The position numbers were made by a program, and so were the translations under genes. From Lunularia cruciata (Eukaryota > Streptophyta > Marchantiopsida > Lunulariales > Lunulariaceae): a stretch of DNA of 64,000 nt. The stretch spans positions 49,910,001-49,974,000 of the forward strand of contig OX419757.1 in the NCBI GenBank assembly GCA_948567375.1, written 5' to 3'. Positions within the stretch are counted from its first letter, which is position 1. Every line of letters begins with the position of its first letter. Shown here piece by piece: positions 10,568-20,904 of the stretch. Under the pieces are notes generated by a model that worked only from the letters and a program-made list of their open reading frames with translations, was not told where the DNA came from and did not search any database.

Positions 10568-11272
10568 ATGAATGAGTTGCAGGTGGTGAAGCATCTGTTG
10601 AATGAAGTGAAGGGGTTGCAGGAGCAACAAGTCCAAAGAAATGAAGAAATTGGAGAACTTCGGAGAGAGGAAGTCTTGAAGGAGAAGGCTTTCGAGATGT
10701 TACAAGAGATCTGCGAGTCAAGAGGGAAAGAACTGCATAAGCAAGTAGGAGAATTGAAGGAGCAGGCAATGTGGCTGAGCAAACTGAACGAGGAAGTGAG
10801 TGATGTGGACATTGAGAATATTCATTTGAAGGCAACGGCTGCAATAATGAAGTAGGAGTTAGACAGCTTGAAGAAGAGTGCAGCTGGGAAGGATCAAGCA
10901 TGGCAGAGGGAGTTAGTAGTCAGGCATGCAGAAGAAGGACGATTACAAGAGCTAGTACAAAGTGCTGAGTTACAAAGTACACAGTATGCGGAGGAGAAGA
11001 AGATGCTCGCTGCTGAGTACAAAGATGAGTTGAAGATGTACCACAAAGAGTTGAAGGTAGAGCGCTCTCAAGGGTATGAGTCAGAATCAGTAGGAGAAGT
11101 TGCAGGGAAGTTGAGAGCAATCTTGAGCACGGAGGCTGAAGGAAGATTGGAAGAAGCACGTCTACATGAGTTGAAGTTGCTTGTGCAGGAAACTCGGAAG
11201 AGAAAAGCCAAAGTTGTGGATATGAACATGTTGCTGATCCGATTGAGGGAGCGGGTAGACCAAAGATGTTAG
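10568..11272 (+). pseudogene. Coiled-coil protein, one in-frame stop
   Basis: A frame of 95 codons ends at TAG (10853-10855) and the same frame resumes for another 134 residues to 11272. The composition is rich in Glu, Lys, Leu and Gln with heptad-like spacing (VVKHLLNEVKGLQEQQ, ERSQGYESES, RLHELKLLVQETRKRK), so a long coiled coil is likely. A decayed relative lies at about 41155-41830 in element E (KLHELKL). It could be the C-terminal part of the same unknown protein as 2385-3215. Function unknown. Confidence 0.5.
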
Positions 11273-11592
11273 AAGTAGAAGACAATGTTAGTCTTAGATT
11301 AGATTTAGTCAATTTGGAGTTAGAGAAAATTAAGAATAGTGTGACAGCGGAGAGGAAGTCCGATGTTGTAGAAGTAGGAATTCAAGTGTCATCGGACTTG
11401 TTATTTGACACATTAGAGAGGAGTGGGTCAGGAGATAAAGAGTTAGATAAGTCACTCCTTAGTGCAATTGTAGTTCCTAGTGTAGAAGTAGTAGAAGTAG
11501 TGAAGGATTTGGTAGAATTAGATATACGTGAAGAAGGAGAAGTAGTAGGAAAATCATCGGGTTTGGAAGCCAATGATGAGGTAGACATCTGA
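11266..11592 (+). CDS. Short acidic ORF following the coiled-coil frame
   Basis: 108 residues, overlapping the preceding frame by 7 bases. It starts MLEVEDNVSLRLDLV and is rich in Val, Glu, Leu and Ser with repeated VEVVEVVKD-type runs. It is probably the frameshifted end of the coiled-coil protein rather than a separate gene. No domain recognised. Confidence 0.35.
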   Translation: MLEVEDNVSLRLDLVNLELEKIKNSVTAERKSDVVEVGIQVSSDLLFDTLERSGSGDKELDKSLLSAIVVPSVEVVEVVKDLVELDIREEGEVVGKSSGLEANDEVDI

Positions 11593-11838
11593 TCGGTGTA
11601 AGTAACAATTTTGAGATAGGAAGAGGTAGATATAAAGAGATGGATTGTCAGTTTGGATCTGCAGGTAGGAAGAGATGTTAGGAAGCGGTGCATAGATAGG
11701 AAGAATTGCCGTTTGCTTCAGTATTTAAGAGGAGCATTTGCAGTACCATGTTGTTCAGTATTCATATTTCTAAAGATAGATAAAGCAAAGTGTTATTTTT
11801 AGTGCTCGTCGCTTGAGCTTAATTATGATTGTCAATTT

Positions 11839-11866
11839 TGTGTTTGTGTTTGTGTTTGTGTTTGTG
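11839..11866. repeat. Hexanucleotide microsatellite (TGTGTT)n
   Basis: About four and a half copies of a TGTGTT/GTTTGT unit, in the non-coding 3' part of the family E block. Confidence 0.85.
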
Positions 11867-12410
11867 AATGTGTGGAGAATTCCAAAGTGTAAGTCAGTGT
11901 GTCTGTAAATGTTGGATTCTGCAGCCTTGATCTTCATTCTATGTGTTTGATCTTGAGTGAAGTGCATCGGAGTAATGCCTTGACGGATCTGAGAGGAATT
12001 GTAGTGTTGGTAGTATTTTGCATTTGTGAGTGCAACACGAAGTTGATGTGAAGCAATTTTGATTGAGGAAGTTGTACCTTCAATGGAGGGGTGGAACACA
12101 ATTGTGAGGTGAAATTGTTCTTCGCAGTGAAGTGCCGTCTTTGGGAGAATCTGAATCATCACAATCAAGAGTTGTTTGGACAGAATTTACTATGTTGTGA
12201 TTATGTGTGTGTGTATTCGTGACAAGTTGTCAAGATTGTGAGCTTGTTACTCTCTTCTGGGTGTAGTTTCTACCTGAGAGATTATAGAAGCAATCAAGAA
12301 GAACTACAAGTTACTATTTGACTTTGTATTTGACCAATTTTGAATCGTATCTCTGTGGGGACAAACTTTACTTACCCGATACCGCAAAAGTGATATTTGC
12401 TGGGTTGTCA

Positions 12411-14029
12411 CAGAGAGTATCTCAACAAGAAAGACCTCAAGAGAGGATGACAAACTATAGATGACAAATTGAGCCATCTTTTTCTACATTTTTAAAGAAT
12501 AGATTTAAAGTTGGGAGGCAAAGCCAATATATATCTACTTGCTTTGGTGAGCATTGGTCACGGTATTGAAGATGAAATTTGGATCATAGATGGAACATGC
12601 AAAGGTGGTGCTGAAGAATTTGGCCAAAATTCTACATTTGATTAGCAATTAGCATCCCAAGCTCCCAAGGGCCCTTAGAAGATCACATGAATAAATTTGA
12701 AGAAGGTCTAAATTGCAACTATCCATTTGGAAATTATGAGTGTGGGTCAAGAGGAGTTCAAGAGGATGACAGTCAATGCTTCATGGGAGAAAATGTAGAG
12801 GAAGAGTATCTCTTGAGGAAAGCAAAAGAGATTCAATCATCATGGAGCAACAAGACCAGCATATGAGACCAACTGTTGAAGAACACCCATGAAACAAGAG
12901 AAACATACGAGATTGGGCTAAGAAGAATAACTTATGAAACAAGAGAAGAAGAGGGTAGAGAAGACATTGAAGAGCACGCAAGAGAAGCATCCAATAAGAA
13001 AGATCCAACTAGAGAAGAAGTTTCAAAAGAGAAGCAAAATTTCTAAAGCTGCCAAGATTACACCTACACTTGCTTTGTCACAAGATTTAGCTAGCCATAG
13101 CAAATTGAAAAGTGACTACCTTGAATCCAAAGAGAGGTGTAAAATAGCTAAGATTGTATTGCAACAAGGTACCAAGATTGCAAACAAAAGAGACAAGTAG
13201 AGGTTGAGAATATATTCAAAAAAATAATAATTTCAAAAGTAGAAAGGCTCTATATTAAAAAGAGCAAAGCAAAATCAAATTTTTTTTACTCCATAACACT
13301 TGAACTAGCCCGAGCTAGGAAGACCACAAAGGATATCAAAAGCAGTATTACCATTTTTATCTCATATAGATTCACATCCTTATGTTGGCTCTAGTGCTAG
13401 TTATAGCATGGATCTCAAGGTCCCTATACCAAAGACAGATTATATAATAGATTTCACAAGTTGGAACGGATGTGAAGGATAGTAAGAGCTCTCGGTAGTA
13501 CTTAGGTGTAGCTAGCTCTAAGAGGTTTTGGAATAGTAACAACTTTGGGCAGTTTTTGGAATAGTAAGTGCATAAGTTCTTAGGGTATAGTTAGCTCTCG
13601 GAGGTTTTTGGAATAATACAAGCTCTATATGATAGTAACGGTATGATATCCTCTCTCATATGTAGATGGATGATTATACATAAAGTTTCTAGTGCTTACA
13701 TTACATTTAAAGCATTCCTTGTAGTGTAATGTTAAAAATTGTCTATCCATGGTTTTCCCAATTCATCTTTTATATCACATGTGTTCTCTCCTCATATGCA
13801 AAATATAACATCAACATGATTGCATATTTATATTACAAATGCTACTTTCTTGCTTAAAAAGTTCAAGATCAAACCAAAACAAGCCTAGTCCCACAACAAG
13901 ATTTCAAGGTGTCACCATCAAAGTCTACTTTGTTTAATCCAAGCTTTCATAGTTTACATGGTTTGCGCCATTTGTGCAAATAGCTTTGCTATATGGCTAA
14001 TCAAATATTTTGTAGTTTTCATGGACTAA
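12411..14029. other. Decayed sequence after the family E block, no gene recognised
   Basis: AT-rich with scattered short frames. One Lys-rich frame at 12934-13200 (88 residues, KKRVEKTLKSTQEKHPIRK) may be a low-complexity remnant of a family E internal region. I see no gag, RT or integrase signature, no LTR end and no RNA gene here. Confidence 0.35.
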
Positions 14030-14576
14030 TGTAATACCATTAGCTAGATATATTATCTAGAGGTGAGATTTGGCTTGATACCATCTGGAAGGATGTTATA
14101 TATGATGGACTAAGTAGATCAGATAGGGAGGTGTCACCAAAAGAGTACTTCCACCATTAAGACAAGAGCCAAAAATACCATGAAAACTTTAGTCAATTTT
14201 AGGGGCCTAAATGGTGAATTAGGACTCAAAAATGGAAAAATTGTATTCATCTTGTCAAGAGCTTCCCATTGGTACCTCATCTATGTGATTCTAAGCTTCC
14301 TACATGAAGATTCCCTCTAGTCAAAGTTGTTTGACCAACTAGATAGGACAAGAACCAACATGCACCCATCCATGCAACTAATCTAAGGGTGGAGCTCATA
14401 AGCATATCACCAATCCATGTATCTAATCCAAGGGTAAAGCTTCCTTTGAGGGAATCTTCTTTGCTATATAATAAAGATAAGGTGCTCATTTGGGGCATTG
14501 GAGTACTAAGTGGGAAGTTTTTGTGTTTCTTCTCTTGTGTTTCTCTTAAGGGTTCTCCTATCTTCAAAATATAACA
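14030..14576 (+). mobile_element. Solo, decayed LTR of family A (A3)
   Basis: It starts TGTAATACC and ends AATATAACA, and follows the family A LTR order throughout: GAAGGATGTTATA, TCACCAAAAGAGTACTTC, GAATTAGG, TTCCCTCTAGTCAAAG, then the TATATAATAAAGA promoter site near 14465. At 547 bases it is about 190 shorter than the A1 LTR because of internal deletion. No element body adjoins either side and no target duplication is visible. It is an old solo LTR, plus orientation. Confidence 0.88.
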
Positions 14577-14829
14577 ATTGGTTTTTAACTTGGTGCTTAC
14601 CTAAGCTAATTAAATCTCACCTTGTTTACATGGTGGATTGGTGTCTAACTTGGACCATTATTTAACCATCAAGTTATGGTTTAACAAAACTAGTTATGGT
14701 GCTAACATTAAGTAATGACGCAAGCATAAAACATGAAAGGAGTCTATCAAAACAAGAGCAAGTTAGGATGCAAGTATAATAGCTTAATTTATAGTCCATG
14801 GAGCTACAAGACTCATGTAAGTGCTATAT
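14577..14829. other. Short unrecognised spacer
   Basis: Lies between the A3 solo LTR and the truncated B2 element. No frame or repeat is recognised. Confidence 0.4.
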
Positions 14830-15068
14830 TTCCTTCCTTTTGTGCCTACCAATGATCATTAGGCGTATGAAGTTGATTGTATCTTTGCACGTCTCCACAT
14901 TCAATGTGATTGCCAACAACCTATTGAGTATAAGGTCCTATAAAAAGGGTATCCTCTTCATAATGCCACTAGGAACCTCTTTCTCATCTCTAGAATGCAC
15001 AAATGGCTATCCAAGATTTTGAAGCTTCCATGGTGATGAGGATGTCACCAACTAGCAAAGGGGGAATA
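14830..15068 (+). pseudogene. B2: truncated pol C-terminus (chromodomain remnant)
   Basis: Parallels B1 55880-56107 base for base with many changes: AATGATCATTAGG for AATGATCATGAGG, TATAAAAAGGGTATCC for TTGGAAAGGGTATCC, GATGTCACCAACTAGC for GACGTCACCAACTAGC. B1 encodes its chromodomain here; B2 has lost the reading frame. It runs straight into the polypurine-like GGGGGAATA and the LTR at 15069. Everything upstream in B2 is deleted. Confidence 0.85.
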
Positions 15069-15441
15069 TGTAACAAAATGGAGTTTACAAATAAGTTAGT
15101 CAAGAATAATAGAGTAAAAAATGGGCCAAATTAGCCAAGAGTTATAAGAATATTCTATAATAATCTTGGAAGATTCTTGGGAAACTTCCTAGTAAGCTTA
15201 GCTTGCACATCAAGTAGGTAGCTTTTAGAAAGAAGCCTACTAGAAAGCTTCCAACTAGCTTAGCTTGCATGCCAAGTAGATGGCTTTGTGAGAGGCTTCT
15301 CAAGAGCCTTGTATGCTCCCTATAAATACCAAAGCTCAAGCTCATGCTAGGCATTTGGATTTTCCCTCATTCAAGTGTCCCAATGTGATATTCCACTTTG
15401 ATCTTCTATTCTATTTCTCTCTTTGGTCTTGGTCTTTTACA
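15069..15441 (+). repeat. B2 3' LTR
   Basis: TGTAACAAAATGGAG to GGTCTTTTACA, 373 bases, related to the B1 LTRs (425 and 469). A TATAAATA box is at 15321-15328. The GAAGCTT-rich repeats seen in B1 are present but eroded (for example AGAAAGCTTCC at 15251). Family C sequence begins directly after it, so B2 inserted into C2. Confidence 0.9.
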
Positions 15442-15507
15442 CCTTGGCTATGTCCCAAGAATACCATACCCGCTCGGTCTATTGCCCTAACATGTACTTG
15501 AATCATC

Positions 15508-16560
15508 TCAATAGACATAGAGTTCACAAGTGTATGAGTGGTGATTCCTTATTAAGCACATTTTTTGTTGCTTTGCCATGCCAAGGCTCACAATCCATGT
15601 CAAATAATTTAGGTCCATAGCTTGACCTAACACTTGATGCTTGGATGTCTCTAACACTATTGTAACAACACTAATATTGGCATGAAAACCCATCACTTGC
15701 TCTCTCTCTCTCTCTCTTATCGATGTTGGGCTCCACCAATTGCTATAATTGTGAGTCCAAAACAAGTCCAAGATCTCCCTCTCAAAAAGCATGGGAGCTT
15801 AGCAAACTCATAATGTGGGTAAAGCAGCTTTGGACGGTCCAACAAGGTTCACCACTACCACAAGTGACCTATCAGCCACTACCAACATTTGAGACTAGTG
15901 CCCAACATCCAAAATGGCATCAATAGTAAGGTGGTCTAGTAGTTGAATCTCATCATAAGCACATTGTAGAACCTCACTAGGTAAGGTTCTTGCACCAAAG
16001 ACATAGAAAATGAGCCCCTAATCCCACTTTGGCTGCATCTAACAACACAGCAAGTCCTATCCAAGAATGGACTTGATATGCACTTGCAACTAAACATGTA
16101 CAAGAATCACTCATCAAAGGGACATTCTCCAAAATGGGAGCTAGAGAAATGGACTAGTGAACCTAGAGATATCATAGTATATGTATCCCATCTCACAACA
16201 TCTCCCAAAACACACCAAATGGGGATCTTGGAGACTCTAAACAACCCCGGCTAGCATGGGTATGTCCCTAACATGGCTATCCAAAAATCACCAAATAAAT
16301 AGGACCATGTCTCTCCAAATCCTATGCCCCTAGCAAGGAATTTCTGTTGGTAGGATCTTATGGTAACCCTTGACTACCAACATCATTAATAACTTGTGAT
16401 ATCAATAGGCCAAGTGTGCCATATGATGTAGAAAGACTCATCTAGTAGTCTTATCTCTCTCCACATACAAGTACCTTTATACGCATATACTTGCTTGTTG
16501 TATTGTAGCTAGTCCTATGTTGATCCCACCAACAAACTCCAATAGACATACTCCCTCTAC
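15508..16560 (-). pseudogene. C2 cytosine-5 DNA methyltransferase domain (decayed)
   Basis: Motif I-like FVGGINIGLA is at about 16507-16536 (SAM binding in the C5 family), followed by RYLYVERDKTTR. Motif IV has its Pro-Cys retained at about 16265-16282, but TAG stops flank it (positions that are Trp and Lys in C1). Motif VI ENVP is at 16118-16129. The motif VIII-like segment KVGLGAHFLCLW is near 16000. An open 94-residue stretch at 15508-15792 contains EREREQVMGF and the motif X-like HQVLGQAMDLNYLTWIV. The same order occurs in C1, so the domain belongs to the family. Stops and frameshifts make it inactive. Confidence 0.85.
15700..15717. repeat. CT dinucleotide microsatellite
   Basis: A run of (TC)n within the methyltransferase region of C2; C1 has only a short CTCTCTC at the matching site (about 48151). 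Confidence 0.9.
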
Positions 16561-17149
16561 TCATACTATCAAGCAATGTGTGTGGTATCCAAAGATGATA
16601 AGGTAATAGACTTCAGAGGCTCATCCTCATATTAGTCTCCTAGTGGTACAAAGGCTCCACTCCAAGCTTCTTGTACCAACTGAGTTGAATGCTGCTACAA
16701 TGCCTCCTTAGAACTCCACAAGGGAACATCCAAGGTAGATAGAACAATCTTACTCATATTCCAAATCCAATTGATCTCTTGTGGTACTAGAGTATCCTTT
16801 GTATGCTTGTTCTCCTCATAATAAGTCACCAAGCTAAGTGACATAACCATTGAAAGCTGAAATTGATGCCATGGTCCTTTATCATAGTGAGCCAAGACTA
16901 CCACTACTAAAGCATACTAGTAGGTGACATACTTGTCCCTCACCTAACTGCCAACCTGGTCTATAGGAGGTTGTCTCCTCTCAATAGTCAATGCTAAAAC
17001 CCATGGGGTGTAACATTGCTCAACAAACTAGCACATCATATGACTCTACTATTGTGCAATGGCTTGAGTTTTCATCACATAACTATTATCAAATAACCTA
17101 GTTGAATCTAGATAATGAGCTTTCCATATGTTGATATACTATGTAGAAC

Positions 17150-17300
17150 CACCTCCTAAGATGTCTAGATTTGAAATGGACATCTCTCCATATTGGTCTT
17201 CTATAACTCAAGATTTACAACTAAGGCCTTCCCCAACATAAGAGGTTACACACCAAATTCTAAGACCCTCTATGGTGTATAGATCTTCCTTGAAGGTCCC
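17150..17300 (-). pseudogene. C2 aspartic protease remnant
   Basis: On the minus strand the segment PLMLGKALVV, followed by TNMERCPFQI, matches C1 at 49690-49590 (PLMLGKTTVV, TNVERCPFQI). The catalytic aspartate position reads Glu, and stops lie inside it. This is the retropepsin that processes the element polyprotein. Confidence 0.65.
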
Positions 17301-17599
17301 ATTGAATGGAAATTCCCCTCATGTTATCCAATAGGACAACTCCAAGTGTGAACCAAGCTTGCTCAAAAGTAAGTCTAACTAGTAACTCATCCAACCTAGA
17401 TATTGTTACCTACTATAAACCATTGGTCATTGAGCATATCCCATGCTCCTCAACCAAGTTAGCTCCACTATTAGCCACCTTTTCTCTAGAAGCAAGAACC
17501 ACATCATCCTTAATTTGACAAAGTGTAGCAGTCAACCAAAACACTAGAGCTAGATCAACTCCTAATGTAAATATATCATTGGTTGAGAATAAATAGAAA

Positions 17600-19300
17600 T
17601 GCATAATCAACTAAGCCGCTCCCAACATCATGTTAGACTCAGTTGTGTAGTAGTAGGTAGTTGAATAGCATGCACACCATCACCACCTACCACACCTACA
17701 CTAGGATGTCTAGGAGCCATGGATATCATCTATAATGCCTCAAAGAGTGTGAAAGATTAGAGAAGTTTGATGTGTCTACCAACCTCTCTTCTTTGTAGGT
17801 CCAACTTTATTGATGCTCCTTAAGTTTTTGGAGTACATAATGCACTCCTAGTCATTACAGCAGATGTATATACTTGTGTTGCTCCACACATAAAGTCCAA
17901 GACATCTCTATCACCAACATAAGACGTGGAAGCCTCATATTTGATCTCCATTGAGCTATGGCTATGCTAGCCAATCTCAACTCCAATTGCTCAATCTGAG
18001 TAGCCATGGTTGTATCAAAAGTAAGGGCAAGTATTGCTCCTCTATTAATAGTGGATCTTCTACCACCATCTTGCTCCATGACCTAGAGTTCCTCTTCTAC
18101 TTGCCATAGCATGCCTACTACTTTGTAATTCCAAGTAAAGGTCAAATTATTGGTCACTAATGTGACCAAATCTATGCCAATGGTCACACTATCTCTATGA
18201 TGGTTGTGATGTACCAAAGGTATCATTTTCCCTGATTGTACTTTCTCTTGTGGTGAAGTCCACCACAAGTCCAACAAGCAATAGTACCACTCATTGACTA
18301 TTGTTGATATGAAAATGAAGGTAAGGGTCTAGCTGCACTAAGCCCTCCACTTGCTCCATAAGATCTAGGCTATCCACTCTACACTCAAAAGTCAACACAA
18401 TGTGGTGTGCTCTACTACACTCTAGAAGACGTAACAATTGTGGATGATGTCTCCCTACCAAATGTAGATATCATCACTCTCTCTTCCACCATGTTGAGCT
18501 TAATGTGTTGAGCCAAATTAAAGACCATTTCCAAAGTAGATGAGGTAGCTTGTAATAATGTGGCATCATGTCCTCTATATTGCAACACCTTATCCAAGAT
18601 CCCATACCAAAACTAAATTGCTTGGGCCTCAATAGTTCCTTGAGTGAAATTGATTAACCATCTCATGTAAGTATATGTCTCATGTAAGTTCTCTCTAGCC
18701 TTCCATTTGAACCCCTTCAAGCTCCTCAACTTGTCAATCCGCACTCCTTGGTAGTTTTACCTCAAGCACTAGAAGAAATCCATCATGGAGTTTAACCTTG
18801 ATATTGCACTACTTCTTATAGCGGTATCCCCACTTATAGTAGCATTATCTCCAACTAATGCACCTCCACTACATACACCAATGCTACTAGAGCTAGAACA
18901 TGTAGGTAATGCTAATCAACCCCTAGCAACTAAGCTTGAAGTGATGGAGATGTAGTTCAAAGACCAATACTATCTCCTTAGCTTGATCTCCCCCAAGTGA
19001 GCTCTCTTGAACTCATGATAGTCATCCATCAATGACCCTCCAAGTTCTGAAACAACAACCCTTTCCATGCCATGAAGGGTGTGAACAAAGTCAAGTTTTG
19101 TAATTGTTGTAGATCACACAAACTATCAAACACCATATCAAACTCTTGGATGATGTCATCTAACTCAATGGTACCCATTGTACTAGAGTAGCATCTATGG
19201 CCTTTAGAGGCTCCATAAATCTTATGCATGTCCTACAACAACAAGGTGGACATACCAAGTGCACTCTCAATTGAATCAATTCCTGTATCAAGCTCCAAAT
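17600..19300 (-). pseudogene. C2 gag remnant
   Basis: Fragments in order on the minus strand are a gag core (frame 18415-18597, with NLAQHIKLNMVEERV), a zinc-knuckle-like CWTCGGLHHK at about 18275-18245, and a frame at 17855-18079 (IEQLELRLASIAIAQWRSN) matching C1 50220-50450. The histidine of the knuckle is kept but the last cysteine is lost. The site where B1 inserted in C1 is uninterrupted here (about 18238). Confidence 0.7.
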
Positions 19301-19568
19301 CAGAGTCACTTTCCTTCCTTATTGGGACTTGAGATACAAGTTGATAACAAGTTACTCCATGTAAACCCACTTTGTATTATAGTGATATCTCCTCTAGAAT
19401 CTCCAAATAACTCTATTGTGACAATAGAACTCAAGCCATAACCATAACCACCAAAGTACCTCACCAAGGATTACCACCAAGTGCCATCACCAATTGAAAA
19501 CCATTCCCTATTGTAACTCTAATTGTGATAATTACACTAGGGGAAAGGGTGACATGTAACCTACTATG

Positions 19569-20302
19569 TGTAATACCAAGAGCTAGCCATATGATCTAGA
19601 TGTGAAATTTGGTTTGATAATATCTAGAATGATGTTATACATGATGGTTAAAATAGATCAGATAGAAGTATCACCAAAAGAGTACTTCTACTAATAAAGC
19701 CGAAATAGACTTGAGAACCTTAGAACCAATAGCTAGACATATGATTTAAAGGTGAGAATTGGTTTGGTAACATCTGGAAGGATGTTACACATGATGGAAT
19801 AAACAGATCAAAAAGATGTATCACCAAAAGGGGACTTCTACTAATAGAGTAGGAACAGAAATATACATGAAATCTTTAAAGGCTATTTTAGAGGCCTAAA
19901 CAGATGAATTAGGTCTAAAAAATGTGCAAATTCTCCCCCCCCCCATGAAAGAAAGGCTGGCATTCCCTCCCCCTTGGTTTTTCTCATCAAGAGCTTTCCA
20001 ATGATACCTTACTCACGTGATTCTGAGACTCCTACCAGAAGATTCCCTAAAAGATTCCCTCTAGTCAAAGCTTGTTTGACCAACCAGATAGGACCTAGAT
20101 CAACATGTCACCCATCCAAGTAAGTAATCCAAGGGTGGAACTTGCTGACATGCCACCTATCTGTGTGCCTAATCCTATGGTGGAGCTTCCTTGGAGGAGA
20201 TCTTCTTTATCTATATAATAAAGAGAAGGTGCTCCTTGTGGCACCAAATGTTGAGTGTGTAATTTGTGTTTCTCTCTCTTTTCTTGTTCTTGGAGTATTA
20301 CA
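19569..20302 (+). repeat. A2 5' LTR with TATA box
   Basis: TGTAATACC to GTATTACA, 734 bases, colinear with the A1 LTRs. TATATAAT lies at 20212-20219, followed by AAGAGAAGGTGCTCC. Confidence 0.93.
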
Positions 20303-20303
20303 A

Positions 20304-20315
20304 TGGTATCAGAGT
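20304..20315 (+). promoter_or_regulatory. A2 primer binding site (initiator tRNA-Met)
   Basis: TGGTATCAGAGT starts two bases after the LTR end and is identical to the A1 site. Confidence 0.9.
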
Positions 20316-20442
20316 GAGTGTCTTAGTCCAAGAGAGTGGATCACCCCTCTTGGAAGAGTACAAACTACTGAAACTGAGTAATCTGAGGTGGAGAACATAG
20401 AGTAGTTGCTAGACTTAGGAAGGACTTTAGAGAGCGGACGGG

Positions 20443-20876
20443 ATGGATGCACCGGGAGGACAATTTCCCGCACCTAGCTTTCCATTCTTGAATCCATTCC
20501 ACATCAAGGTTATGTACATCCAACATGAGCAAATGAGGGTATCACTAGTTTATCACTTTGGCGTAAAATTCATGGACAAGGTGATGAACTCACCATACCC
20601 GGTGATTCTACCTATGGTGATATATGACAGAGAGTGAGATTTGATAATTATACATTCTACTATGATGATATGGATATGAATGTCCCGCATCCTCTCCCTT
20701 TCAACACTCAAGTAGAAATCTGTTATGTAGTGAGACCAAAAGTGATGTTTAGAGATTTTGTGGTTAGAAATTTTGGCAAGGAGTATTATCAACTAGTGAT
20801 AGCTTTTGGTCCCAATGGTAGTTTTGATAGTTTGTGCACTTTTCAGAGTGATCATATTGACTCTATATTGAAGTAG
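20443..20876 (+). pseudogene. A2 leader frames between primer site and gag
   Basis: The first frame, 20443-20637 (MDAPGGQFPAPSFPF to VIYDRE), is stopped by TGA where A1 has TGG. A second frame, 20634-20876, overlaps it by 4 bases and encodes MRFDNYTFYYDDMDMN, then RPKVMFRDFVVRNFGKEYY. The two encoded segments resemble each other, which suggests an internal duplication. See the A1 entries. Confidence 0.5.
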
Positions 20877-20904
20877 ACATTAGCAATTGAGTGTTGCATG
20901 AACC

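Larger units (their letters stand above)
9848..12410 (+). mobile_element. Family E long LTR-like block, second part
   Basis: Continuation of the block beginning at 2030. Segments recur in the same order in the decayed 5' part of element E: the acidic GAAGAAGAA region (about 10100 versus 40628), LHELKL (11169 versus 41719), a TATTTAAG/ACTTAAGG promoter-like site (about 11723 versus 42211) and GTTTCTACC followed by TTTGAC/CTATTTTGAA (about 12266 versus 42722). It ends near GGTTGTCA at 12410. Containing both ORFs and promoter-like sequence, it fits an exceptionally long LTR, though an internal ORF-plus-leader arrangement is not excluded. Confidence 0.5.
15442..19568 (-). mobile_element. C2: fragment of the methyltransferase-bearing gypsy element
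   Basis: Collinear with C1 from about 47890 up to 57915, once the B1 insertion is removed. It holds, on the minus strand, gag (about 19300-17600), protease (about 17300-17150) and the methyltransferase (about 16560-15508). RT, RNase H and integrase are absent. The left edge abuts the B2 LTR and the right edge the A2 LTR; the part of family C that should lie beyond A2 is missing. It is more decayed than C1. Confidence 0.88.

Noticed and set aside
10274-11312. Long minus-strand Ser/Leu-rich frames opposite the coiled-coil ORF
   Set aside because: Antisense of a Glu/Lys-rich frame naturally gives Ser/Leu/Phe-rich open frames; no independent support.
15069-15441. B2 LTR as a solo LTR
   Set aside because: The pol C-terminus of family B directly precedes it, so it is the 3' LTR of a truncated element.
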